From: Protaetia brevitarsis
Lineage: Eukaryota; Arthropoda; Insecta; Coleoptera; Scarabaeidae
Direction of reading: 5' to 3'
NCBI GenBank assembly: GCA_004143645.1
Contig: RXPK01002180.1
Coordinates: forward strand, 1 to 64,000
DNA: 64,000 nt
Made by a program: the position numbers and the translations under genes. The notes beneath the pieces are model-generated. The model had not been told where the DNA came from and made no database searches. It saw only the letters and a program-made list of their open reading frames with translations. Numbering within the stretch: the first letter of the stretch is position 1; every line of letters starts with the position of its first letter. Below are positions 25,616 through 38,100 of this stretch, in pieces.

Positions 25616-25884
25616 AAGGAATAAACCTTTTCGTAAAAAGAAGAGCCCACCCTTATTTTTTAATAAATAGTGGGAATTTTAAAATTTAAAGTGTTACTCT
25701 CTTTAAAATAAAAACAAAAATAATTTTACTAAACTCAACAGTTTATTATTATTATTATCATTATCATTAGACTATTATTACAGTATCTCTTATCATTATT
25801 CCAATCCTTTACACACGTCCTAGGCACAAATAAATACTTATCAACTAATACTGATGAATTAAAATTCTATCGATGGAAAAGATA

Positions 25885-26129
25885 TTATTACACATGCGTT
25901 TCATATGTGCTGTCTCTCCGACCGGCCTTGGCTTTTTCCGTTTCTTCGTCGCTCTCAGAACTAGATTCGTTCGGTCTATGCAGGACTATTCCTCTATCGC
26001 TGTCGTATTCGTTTTCTACCGTACTCAAAATATTTTCTTCGGAGTTGAGCTGTCTTAGTTTACCCATGGGGGGCATGGATGAAATATTTGAGAGGGAATC
26101 GAGGGGTTTCATATTATATGGTGAGGTAT
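25885..26129 (-). CDS. Kir alternative last exon 3b (long tail with PDZ-type end)
   Basis: Open from an acceptor (CAG before 26129) to a TAA at 25888-25890. Joined to the phase-1 donor at 28256 it reads DTSPYNMKPLDSLSNISSM and continues through an acidic, Ser-rich tail (NESSSESDEETEKAKAG) to the C-terminus YETHV. The last three residues, Thr-His-Val, fit a class I PDZ ligand, common at Kir C-termini. The tail is about 80 residues. Assignment rests on phase, position and composition. Confidence 0.6.
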
Positions 26130-29100
26130 CTGTCGATTCGAGGATATACTTTTTTTAAAAAAATGTTGATATAAACGAATTAAAGTTTATGGGACTAAAA
26201 ACATATAAAGTCATAAATTACAGAGCCTTCGTTTATTCCCGAAAATCACGTGATTCTTATGTCTGATGTGGAATTCAGTATTTTGATGTTGGTTACACGT
26301 GCTGCATTAAATAAAATGTCAAAAAAATTGTTTCAGATTCAGAGTGATTGAACAGAAAGATAGTTAGTAATTTCGATAATCCAAAGGAGCCAATTATCGT
26401 TTTTTGAGGAGCACGAGCTAATGTTTGAACTTACGCAATAGATTAAAATTTAAATAACACTCGTGTCATTGAATTAAGATCGTTTGTATTAAGAATATGC
26501 AAAAGTTTGTATAAGAAAATCAAAGGAGAAAAAGTTGTATATAATTAATAATTTCAAATAAAAGTTTTTTAGTCACGTGATCAGAGATAAATTCCTTTTG
26601 TTTATATAAATATTTAAGTCTTCCTTATCTCTAGTGCCTGAGTATATTATTACGATTAAAGAGGTTAGCGCATTTTTATTTCTAAAAAATAAATGCTCAG
26701 AAATAAGAAATTATTCAAGTAGATACATTTTTGAAATATGTTTCTTAAGATAGTTTCTGGTCCCATAAATTTCAATCCCTCTGCCATATTACAATAACAT
26801 AATTTGACATACACATTTGCATTTTAACTTGATTTTAACATATATTTTACGATATACAATAACGGAAAACAAGACGACACAACGAAGCAAGCCTTTATTT
26901 ACAGATATAGATTTACGCGTTTAACTAATCAAATATCAGATATCTACATTAAACATAGTAAGGTGTAAGTCATTTTTATCTTTCCGAGAAATTTCAATTT
27001 CGTTGTACCCAGAAAGTTTTCTTACTTATAATTATTTAATCCTTATTAAAAATTGAGTATTTGATGAAGATTGCAGAACATCATAAAATACATCATATTA
27101 ATCAAAAATATTTTCTCAACAAACAGATTTATTGTAGAATATCACGCAATGGTACTTATATATATAATTATACAAGTCCTTAATATTATATCACTTACTG
27201 AATTATCATTTAGTTTTATTAACTAACGTTAAACTAAGAAATAGCAACGTATGTAACTTAAATTTGATTTTAGCGCCAAAAATTCACCACGGGAACTAAC
27301 AGAGGTGAAATGAATCAGTCTAAAACTTGTCGCGTCTTGATTTGATTATCGTTTTGCGGGTTATGTTTAAATTTCGTTTATTAGTTTGTTGTATGTGTAT
27401 TGTATGTGAATTGTATTAGTGTATTTATAAAGAAAATACAGTGAAAAGTCGGGTGTTATACTAAAACTATCCATATATCATACACTTTTCTTCATTTACG
27501 ATTGTTTTAAATAGAGGATTGAGTGAACTATGCAGGTGCTATCTCTGGTGACGATGGATCACTGGGTATCCTCTGTATGGAAATTGTGTCTCCAGTATCA
27601 ACTAGAAAACAAGAAAAACGACACAAACATGTAAAAAGCTGAGACGAACACAATACACGTGAGTAAATACAAATTATATTGCCCTCTCTAACAATACATA
27701 TCTTGTAATTGTGTTTAGTAGTTTCGGCATAAAACCATTAAAATAATAACGATTATCACAAAATGCATTAACGTTGAAACGGTTGATGAATTTGATTTTT
27801 AGAGCAAAAGTGTTGCTGTAGCATTGTAATACCTGAGATAGCAGATGATATTCCTGGAATATTATTTAAACAGTTTTTGGGTTATTATGTTTTTCCAAAT
27901 ATACATTAAGTTTTAAAGCATGCTCTTTAAATATTCTTAAGGATGTTTTGAGAATACTCTCAGTAATATTCCTTGAATATTCTTATGGACGTTCTAAACA
28001 TATTCTACGAACATATCTTTGATTCATTCCAGGATATTTTTTATCTCTACAGATATTTCGGAATATTCTGAGATCCATCTAGGGATGATTCAATAACTTT
28101 AAAGGATATTTTTGGAATATATTCTAGGAATATTATTTTGCTATCTGGAACTTACGTAGAAGCTGTTTCATAAAATGAGTAATGAAAGCTTTGGCATCGA
28201 ATTACACACAAGCACATTTTTAAAGCAGACATCCCAAAATAACACATTTACTCACCAATAGGATTCAAACAAATCGATTGCAACTCATATCCGGAACACA
28301 GTGGCGTATCCACTTCTATAACATTGTCGAATTTGGAATAATTAACTTCATATCCCCTCCTATCCTTGCTATAACTGACTACAGGTTCAAACCTGTGTCC
28401 CCATAAGACTTCATTGGCGATGTAACTAGATCTGGCTTGCGTAGTTTGTCCAGTACTTTCCGGATAGTTCCCTCTAATATGACGACGATCTCGAATTGCT
28501 CGTTCAAGAAGTTCCTAGGAGATAAATGATACAATGGCGAAGCGGAATCGATTTTATGCACTATAGTCATCGGCCAAATGAAGAATAAATCTCCATCGCA
28601 ACCGTCTGCAGACACTGAGAGTTCCGTTTGGTACTGGTTGAGTATTTCACCTTCTTTGGTTGTTTTCGCACGGATTAATTGAGCGCGAATGCTAGCGCCG
28701 ATTATGTGACTCTTCCTCATATCCCCCACCCTAAACATTAAACATAGTAGGCCGTCACGTTGGCAGATGACGGCATTCTTCGAGAATAGTAAAGTTTGCG
28801 TCCTATGCTTCGGTCTGGTCATTTTGGCGAAGACTATTCCGACCATGAACGCTTGTATCATCACTCCAGCTATACTCTGCAAGCACATGACGAATATCGC
28901 TTCTGGACACTCCTCCGTGGTAGCTCTAGAGCCGTAACCGATGGTGTGTTGCGTTCTATGCTGAAGAGGAAGCAGGAAGTGAAGCTGTAGAGCTGGGAGA
29001 CGCACGGTGTCCAATTATTATCCGCTTGGAAGGCTGGTAAGTGGATGTCTTCGAAATCTCCGTGTGTGAAGGCTATCAGCCACCATATTACGGCGAAGCC

Positions 29101-32100
29101 TAGCCAGGATAATAGGAAACTCAGGGCGAAGACTATCAGGGTCCAGCGCCATTGTGTGTCGACTAGTGTTGTGAAGATGTCTTGCAGAAATCGTAGTCTG
29201 CGTTTCGATATTCTCGATTGGAGGATGTTGCAGTCGCCATTTTTCAAGATGGCTCGCTTCCTGACCCGTGCACTGACGCCTGGTCGCGATCTTCTGGAAC
29301 AGAATGGAAGAGCATAATTTGGATATCAGATTGTCCTGTTGTAGGTATGATTAACTGATGCGTTATTTTTCATTAAAAAAAAAACTGTATATTGAACTGT
29401 ATTTGAAGGGCTTGAGAGGTAAGCAGTTTTACGAAGATATGCTTAATACCCTTGGCGATCAATATCCTTAGCATGCGACCGTTCAAACTAGATTGCGAAC
29501 TTCAAAAGGAATAAATTTTCCATTGCAGATGAACACCGTTTGGGAAAGCCAGTTTCTGTGTCCGTCCCCGAAAATGTTGATGTAGTTCATGACATGATTT
29601 TGCTATCATCAAATTAGGTTAAAACGAATATCTGAGGCGCTGAGTATTTCATATGAACATGTCCATCATATACAGGGTGTTTCTCAATATATGCGACAAA
29701 CTTTAAGAGCTGATTCCTGAGCTTATTTTGATCATAAAAGTTCATATGAGTATATGTTCCAAACGGTTTGGTTTTAAAGGTATTGAATGTTTAATAATAA
29801 ATTATGAACTATGACTAACACGATATAATATCACAGTTGGTTCTTCAAAAACTATTGTGTTGAGAGGGAATGGTTTATTTGTCATTTCAATATTTGTCAA
29901 TAGTTGTCAGAGTATTCATTCAGTTTATTGCCAATTTCTGTTTTCTAAAATGAATTACACGAATGCTGAGATGTGTGATATGCATTTCGTTTACGGTCTT
30001 GCCAAGGAAAATTCGCGTGTTGCTAGACGTCTTTATGAAGAACGATACCCGAACCGTATCATCCCGCATCATTCAATATTTGCCCGTCTTCACCAACGTC
30101 TTAGAAAACGGGATATTTTAAAAAACGACGACTGATAACGGGCACCATCTACAGTGAGAACTCCACAAGTTGAAGAAATGGTACTAAATGAAATTGAGGA
30201 ACATCCTACTACAAGCACCAGAAAAATTGCGTTTGCTTTAAACATTAGTCAGGCCACAGTTTGGAGAATATTGAAAAAGCAACTGTTGTATCCATATCAT
30301 ATTCAACGGGTGCAGGCACTTTTGCCGGCAGATTTTCCGCAAAGAATGGCGTTTTGTCAGTGGATGCAACACAAAATCGTACAAAATCCTGACTATTTGG
30401 CTCAAATATTCTTCACCGACGAGGCTACTTCTCTAGAAACGCGATTATTAATTTTCATAATAATCACATATGAGCCGAAGAAAATCCACACGAATTAGTG
30501 AATGCCCGTCATCAACATCAATTCTCCGTCAATGTGTGGACCGGAATTGTTGGAGATCACTTGATAGGTCCGCATTTTTTACCGATGCGGTTATATGGCG
30601 AGGTATACCGCAATTTTCTTGAAGAGGTGCTACCACTACTGCTGGAAGAAGTTCCGTTGCAATTAAGATTACAAATGTATTTTATGCATGACGGTGCTCC
30701 AGCGCATTTTAGTTTAAGTTGCTCGCGAGTTTTTGGGAACAAACATATCCAAATCGTGGATAGACGGGAGGTCCACAACCGTGGCCTCCTCGGTCTCCAG
30801 ACTTAAATTCTTTGAACTTTTTTCTCTGGGGTCACCTTAAATCATTAGTTTATACAACTCCTATTAAAAATGTCGATGAACTGAGAAATCGTATTATCGC
30901 AGCTTTTCAAACAATTCGAAATACCCCTGGTATTTTAGAACGGACTCGCCAGTCAATACGAACGGAGGATAGAAGCTTGTATTGCAGTTGGTAGCGGTCA
31001 TTTTCAACAGTTAGTATAAGTTAATTTTGTTTTACTAATTATTTATAATAAAAACATTTATTATGTTAACTTACTATTAAACATTGTACAACTTTAAAAC
31101 TAAGCGATTTCGGACATATGTTCTTATGAACTTTATGATCAAAATAACCCCAGGAATCAGCGCTTAAGTTGTCGCATATATTGAGAATCACCTTGTATAA
31201 TTCACGTCGATTTGAACATGAGAAACATTTCTGCAAAATGGATTTGCAAATGTATGTACCAGAAGCGTGCAAGGGTGGAAGCATCACGTTCGATCTGTGC
31301 TCGGTTTGAAAAAGATGCAGACTTCTTGAGCCGTATTGTTACTATGGATGAAACTTGGGTACATTTCTACGACCCAGAAACAACACACAATCGATGGAAT
31401 GGCGACACTCTGTGCTTCAAGGCCTAAGAAGTTTCGTGTTCAAAAATCTGCTGGAGCAGTGCTTGCTTCAGTTTTTTTTTTTTGGGATTATCATGGAGTA
31501 ATCAAGATGATTGATTTTCCGGATGAGGGTAGAACAATAACTGAGAATTATTATTCGACGTATTAACCACTCTACGACAAGAAGTTAAGGAGAAAAGACG
31601 CGGAAAGTCGTCCAAAGGTGTTTTGCTTTTGCAAGACAATGCCCCGCACACGAATCGCATGTGCCGTGCAAACAATTCACGATTTACTCGACCACGCCCC
31701 CTTATTCACCAGATTTGGCTCCGTACGACTATTATGTCTTTCCTCAACTGAAACAAAAACCTTTAAAAGATCGTAAATTTTCTTCCAACGAAGAGGTGAT
31801 GGTCTAGTTTGCAGAGAAAGATCAAAATTTCTAATAAAACTATTATAATGCCGATAACATATGAACCCTTTATTTCACTGCATCAGGAAAACTAATGTTT
31901 CGGAATCGTAGTAGTAGGTGGTGCCACCTGTTACTTCCAACACGAAACATAGTGATTACCTTGGCATCATCTATGTAAGAATAGCCAAGTTAAAATAATT
32001 TCTGCTAGTATGGCAGATTTCATAAACAATGTACAGGCAACCAACTTTGTTTTTCAAGTTATTTATAAAAATTGTATTGTGCCGTTAAGTTAAATTAAAT

Positions 32101-35100
32101 AAAAGCCGTTACTATCTCAAGAAAGAAAAAATAAAAATTAAACTGTTTACTGGGGTACTTTTACGTGCTTTTACGTTTATTTTACTTTTAGAACAGTTCC
32201 CTAGGCCAGAGGCTGGCAAACTTTTAAACCGGAAGAGTCAGCCGCAATAAGAATATCGACTTCATCAATTTCAAAGAGCCATGAATTGTTATTTCTGATT
32301 TACATTTTATTTCAAATTTGAATCGTATAAGAAAGTTAGATAAAATACCACCTTACTTATTATTATTTTGTATTATTTATATTATTATAGTTTACAAATA
32401 TGGTACTACGCTAGAAAAACAAAACAATGACTATATTAAAAAAATCAATGCGAACGCTGACTTGCATTTCTCGGAAAGTTTTAGTAAGTCCGGCATATAA
32501 GTGGTAATTTTTAGTTTAAGACTTGACTCTAAATTGTGATTAGCTATTTGGCCTCTTAGCTTGTTTTTTTATTAACTTCATGGATGAAAAAACTTGCTCG
32601 CACGAGTATGTTGATCGCCAGCTGAAGATCGTCAGCACACTAAAAACTATTTTTCTATTTGGTCATAACATTCCGGAAGACAATTCCAGGCATTAAAAAT
32701 TAGTGCCTCAGATTTGGCCATCTCTTTTAAAACTATCCACTTATGTTGGGATACCAAAGTGCATTTTTGCCTTTTCTATAGATATTCTGAGCTACTGGTT
32801 AGGTTCGTAAATTTCGAACTCCAGAAATCTTTGCTTTTTAAATCAAGTAATTGGATTTCAAATGAGCCAGCATTGATATCAAATGCAGCAAAATTTAGTT
32901 CTTTCCTGTTTGCTTTGAGAGGATTCACAATGAAAGCTAGCTCGTGAGAGCTCGTGCAGCAAAGCCATCCTTCATTGTTTTGATCGTTCTTGTGAAGTAA
33001 CTGGTATCAATAGAAGCACTGTTTCTATCCCGATAATGTTTCAAGATTTGGAAATGTAGTAATGTGCCCATGTCCATATCTTCAGCCAAAAGAAGCAATT
33101 TATTTTCAAAACAAATTACTTCTTCTTCTTTCATTACTGGAGGAAGTAGTGTTTCCCTTTCCGGGAAGCTTTAGATTTAGTTCGTTGAAATGCATTGTAA
33201 CGTCAGTCATAAAATATAACTTTTGTAGCCATTTATCTTCTTTCATTCAAGGATGATCAATGGCTTAATCATTAGGAACGTATAATTTTATGCAGAATGA
33301 GGAAAAAATACTTTAAAACAATTAGTCAGAGTAAGTGGTTACCTATGTCCATACAATAATTCTTTAAATCGGCGATTATAGAGGGCTTACTAAGATGCTA
33401 TTAGTAATTTTAATAACCAAGTTCATAACGTCAACTATTTCTTTAGGAAAAGATTGTACACAAAGCGCTTCCTGGTGAATTATGCAATGAAAAGAAAGGA
33501 TTCATTGGTTAATTTTATTTTTTAAATTGTAATGAATCCTTTGTTTATTCCCAGTCATGCTATTGCCTTCATCAGTTTCAATGGAAACAATCGTATTTAC
33601 ATTAGTCTAGTAGCAGCAATTAATCATTCGTTCCCTAGGGCCTTGTGAGGTGAGACAATTTTTTACAAATAGTGCCCATTGGGCGGTGTTTACGTCAACA
33701 AGACTCATCTAACTAATTGATTTGCGAACTCAGTTTGATGTCCTTCAACTATTGTTGTGTCATATTAGGCCATTTTAACAGTTCGATTCTTGTACTGTTT
33801 TAGCAGATAGTGGAATATCTTTGATTTTTTACATTTCCGGTTTCTTTTTTAAATCACTAAACAGATCCTCAGACGCTTTTATAAAACACTGCTTAATATA
33901 ATCACCGTTTGTGAATGGTTTTCCTCGTTTAGAAATTTCAAGCGAAATTTTGAAGCTAGCCATATTTACGCTGTTTGTGGATTGTGTCCAATTATGTAAC
34001 AAGGAACTTGACATCTGAGTTATTTAAATTTAAGCTTAAAACTGAATAGGTTCATTTGTGTCTGTCCGGCCAGCTTTTAATTGTTTTTCAGGGGAACTTA
34101 AAGAGCCGCAGTTGTCTTTTGAAAGAGCCGTGGTTTGCCGACCGCTGCCCTAGGCAAATCAGTTATCGTCGTCCGCTCAGACGTTGACTTTCACTGATTT
34201 ACAGTTATTTCACATTACATTCTATCTACCAATACGAAATCAAATGTGGCAATATTGGCCCGCAAATCAAGTTGTTTACAAATATAAATTTTTGCATTGA
34301 CTTTTGAGAACACATCTTGTCAACGTAAAACGGTCCTGAATTATTATAATCTAAATTGTTGCGTTTTACATTCAAACTTCAACTTTAAAGTTACAAAAAA
34401 TAATTGCAAAATGTTTATATTATTAATTAAGTTTTTGTTTCATTTTTAATCTAATAAAAACGGCGAATGCCAATGTTCTAAAATAAATAAATTAAAGAAA
34501 TCTGCAGTAGTGCCACCTTATTTTGCACTAGTCTGTACGTTAACAAATTGTGGATGCACCTTGAAAGCTAGCCATTGTATTTTTTCTCAACCTGTTATTC
34601 TCAGATGAAACGCATACAAAGTCTACTACGTCACTTATCTATTGTATCAATACAATTGTAAAATGTATTAATAAGTAGATAATTGAATAATAAATTCATT
34701 AATATAAAAGCGATAATTGAAAATGGTAATATTTCGTATGTTACCAAGGTTATTTATCGATTTTCACATTGATATCCATATGACGTAGGATAGATGGTTT
34801 AATTTAGATATTATATTATTTGTAGCGCATTTAAATTATCTATCATTTTTGCTTCCTAAAGCACCAACTTGTACCTACATTATGTAAGGAAAACTCAAAT
34901 TTCCCTCAATTATTTTTAGCTGCTTGAATATACGATAGTAATTTTAGTGTTCTTATGTTGAAATTTGCCACATTAAAATTAAATTTTATCTAACCCAATA
35001 TGTGATATTAAATCTTCTAATTCCCTAAATATTTATTGCGTGATTTTTTTTCCTGAAATGAAATTTTAACGATTATAAGATAAAATTATTACGATTTAGT

Positions 35101-38100
35101 CTACGTAAAAAAGGATTTCAATATATTGATTGAAAGGGATTTGTTTTTTAGTGGACTCAGATAATAATTACGAACAAGTGCGTCAATTTATGAGTACTCC
35201 TATGGAGTAGCAAATCGTACGATCTAAACTTTTCGATTCTTGAACTTTACTATTAATTATAAGATCTTTTTTATTTAATCTTCCACGAGTGCTCCAAACG
35301 ATTATAATTTTTTTCTTAATTAAATAACTTTGCGGTTTCTGTAGCTTCTGTTGTCGGAAATTCCGTGAATGAATACTTTTTACTCGAATAAGCGCCAAGT
35401 ATGTAGTACTTAAGCTTTGTAATTCCCAGTTTTTTTTGTTTCATTTCTTTAGAATTTGTTTAAGAATAATTTTATTACCTCTTTAGTTAAGTGTTTGACG
35501 TAACATACCTCTTCTTTACAATAGTTATGCATGGAATGTAAAAACGTTCTGTGTCATTTATAGGTTATGTCCAATGTCATAATTCATATTCGTATACAAT
35601 TATAGCTGTGTTTATACAGGATGTTTCTTAAGCTCTCTGATAAAATAAACGAGGATACTCTACACTAAATTTTAAGACGAAAATGTGGTATAAAATTTTT
35701 TCGAATGTCGCTTCGTTTTAGAGTTCCGTAGGGTGGTACTTTTTTTTATTTTTATTTTTTCATTTTATTAATTAATGCCAAACGAAATTATGATGATATT
35801 TGTTAAACATAATAAACCCCTTGGTCCACTTTACTTTGGGTGAATTTTAAACTTTATAATTAGTTTATTGGCAGAGATCTAGGTAAAGAGTATCTTAATT
35901 TTGCAAAAATTGAATTTAATACTGACCTATTAAATAATCGAAATTCTTATCGCATTTAATGTAAAAAATAATTTTAAGGAAATTACGTTTTTAATGAAAA
36001 AAAAAAAAAACTAACACCCTGTATTTCGAAAACGAAGCAAAATTTGAAAAAAAATCATACCACATTTTTGTCTTAAAATTTGGTGAGGAGTATCCTCATT
36101 TATTTTGTCAGAGAGGTTAGGAAACACCCTGTATATTTTTTTATTTCAAATTTTATACACATCTAGAAAAAGCAATAACATTTATGTAAGTTGTGGAAAT
36201 AAATTGTTAAATCTACTAAATTTCACATGATATCAAACCATTTTTCTGTTTAATGTAAGTTTTACGCCTGTTTTATTTTTATCGCAAATCTAACAGATAA
36301 ATAATTGTTGGTAATCTTTCATATCCTGGCGTTTTAATATTACTTTAATGAATTATACAGTCTCATCAAGCTCATAATATTTGTTTTAGGTATGTATGAA
36401 TTGTTATACGGTTGATATTTGTACCACACTTGCATGCAGGCAGATGTACATACACGCATACCATGTGATTCAAAATGATTGTCGTAAGAAAAAAACTGTT
36501 TTCCGGAAAAATTTATCTATACTTATTATCAATTTAATGAGCGAAGTTAGCTACATACAAATTTCATACATTAAATGAATTTTCTTGACATTTAGAGACA
36601 TTGGCGTGCGTGTTGTAGTATCTTTCAATTATTTATCTTATAATTTTTTTTCAAATCGTTTATATTTACATCTAATATCACCAACAATAGTATTTCTGAA
36701 TACTGTAAGAAAATGAGGGAATTTATCTGTGGTAATAGCTCAACAAACAGGTAAAAAATCAATATTAACATTAAGTGAAATAGTTTATTACATTTTATAA
36801 TTTTATAGGCTTATCATACACTTCAGCGCAATGACCTGTCAAAAGAAAGTTACGTTTTCATCCCTATAAAGTTTCTACGGTACAGGAATTATTACCGTTA
36901 GATCACGATAGGCGATTGGAATATTGTCATTGGTTTAATAACAATTTAAGGGACGATGACTTGCTAAACAAATCATTTTTCTCGGATGAAGCCTGGTTTT
37001 ATCTAACAGACTATATCAATTTACAAAACTATTGTAACTGGTCTGCAGAAAATCCACACGAATTTCGAGAAACGCAATTGCGTCCCCTAAAAGTTGGAGT
37101 TTGGTTAGCTATGTCCAGGCAACGAATAATAGGGCCAATTTTTTTCGAGGAAACTGTAACAGCCTAACGTTACCAACAGATGTTGGAATTGTTTATTGCA
37201 GAGTTATAAGAAAATGAGCTTGGAGCAGGTTATTTTTAGCACGATAATGCTCTAGCACATACTGCTCCACAAACCTGCCAATATCTTCAACAATTTTTTG
37301 CTGACAGGTTCGTTAGAGCACAAAGATGGCCACCAAGATCGCCTGATCTAACCCCATTAGATTACTTCATGTTTGGCTATCTAAAAAATAGGATCTATAG
37401 AAACCGCATGCATACCATAGAAGAACTGAGAGATACAGTTTTGTCACTTAATAATTATACTAATTGTATGTTACAATTTAAAGTAATAAATAAATTTAGT
37501 TAAACACCAGTTAGTACTGAATTGTAAAATCATAATTTAGTACAGTTAAATTAATTACATTTCATTTTTACAAGCAGAAACGCCAATCCATAGTCGTTTA
37601 TATGATGCGAGTTCAAATATAGGTTACGTTTTCCTTATTTATGACAGATCCGTTTACTTTCTTATGTTCCAACACTGACTTAGTTCAAACCTTCATTACA
37701 AACACGCGGCATATATCTACACCCTGTTACTATCTATAGGAGCGGAATTGACAATCATTTTGAATCTCTGTGTATGTATGAACCAATATAGTGTGGTTAT
37801 CTTATTACTTAATAACAGGTTCTTTTGCCATACATACAATGGAATAAAGTGGTTGTAATAAAACGTGAAGATAACATAATTTACAAGCACAGAGTGAACG
37901 TAGTGTGTTCTTTTTATATAACTTGTATGCAGATAGTTCTTATTATGAATGAAATACGACATTGCAAATAATAGATTAAAATGTTTCGTGTGGTCATGTG
38001 ATATTTGTGCGGCATTCCTATAAATATATCCAAACCAAAAGTACTATAATGTTTTGTGTTAGTAAAAAATGATAAAAAATTATTCACATCTGTAAGCATA

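Noticed and set aside
27850..28140. Heat-shock element cluster
   Set aside because: Spacing and arms do not follow alternating GAA units; more like a decayed tandem repeat.
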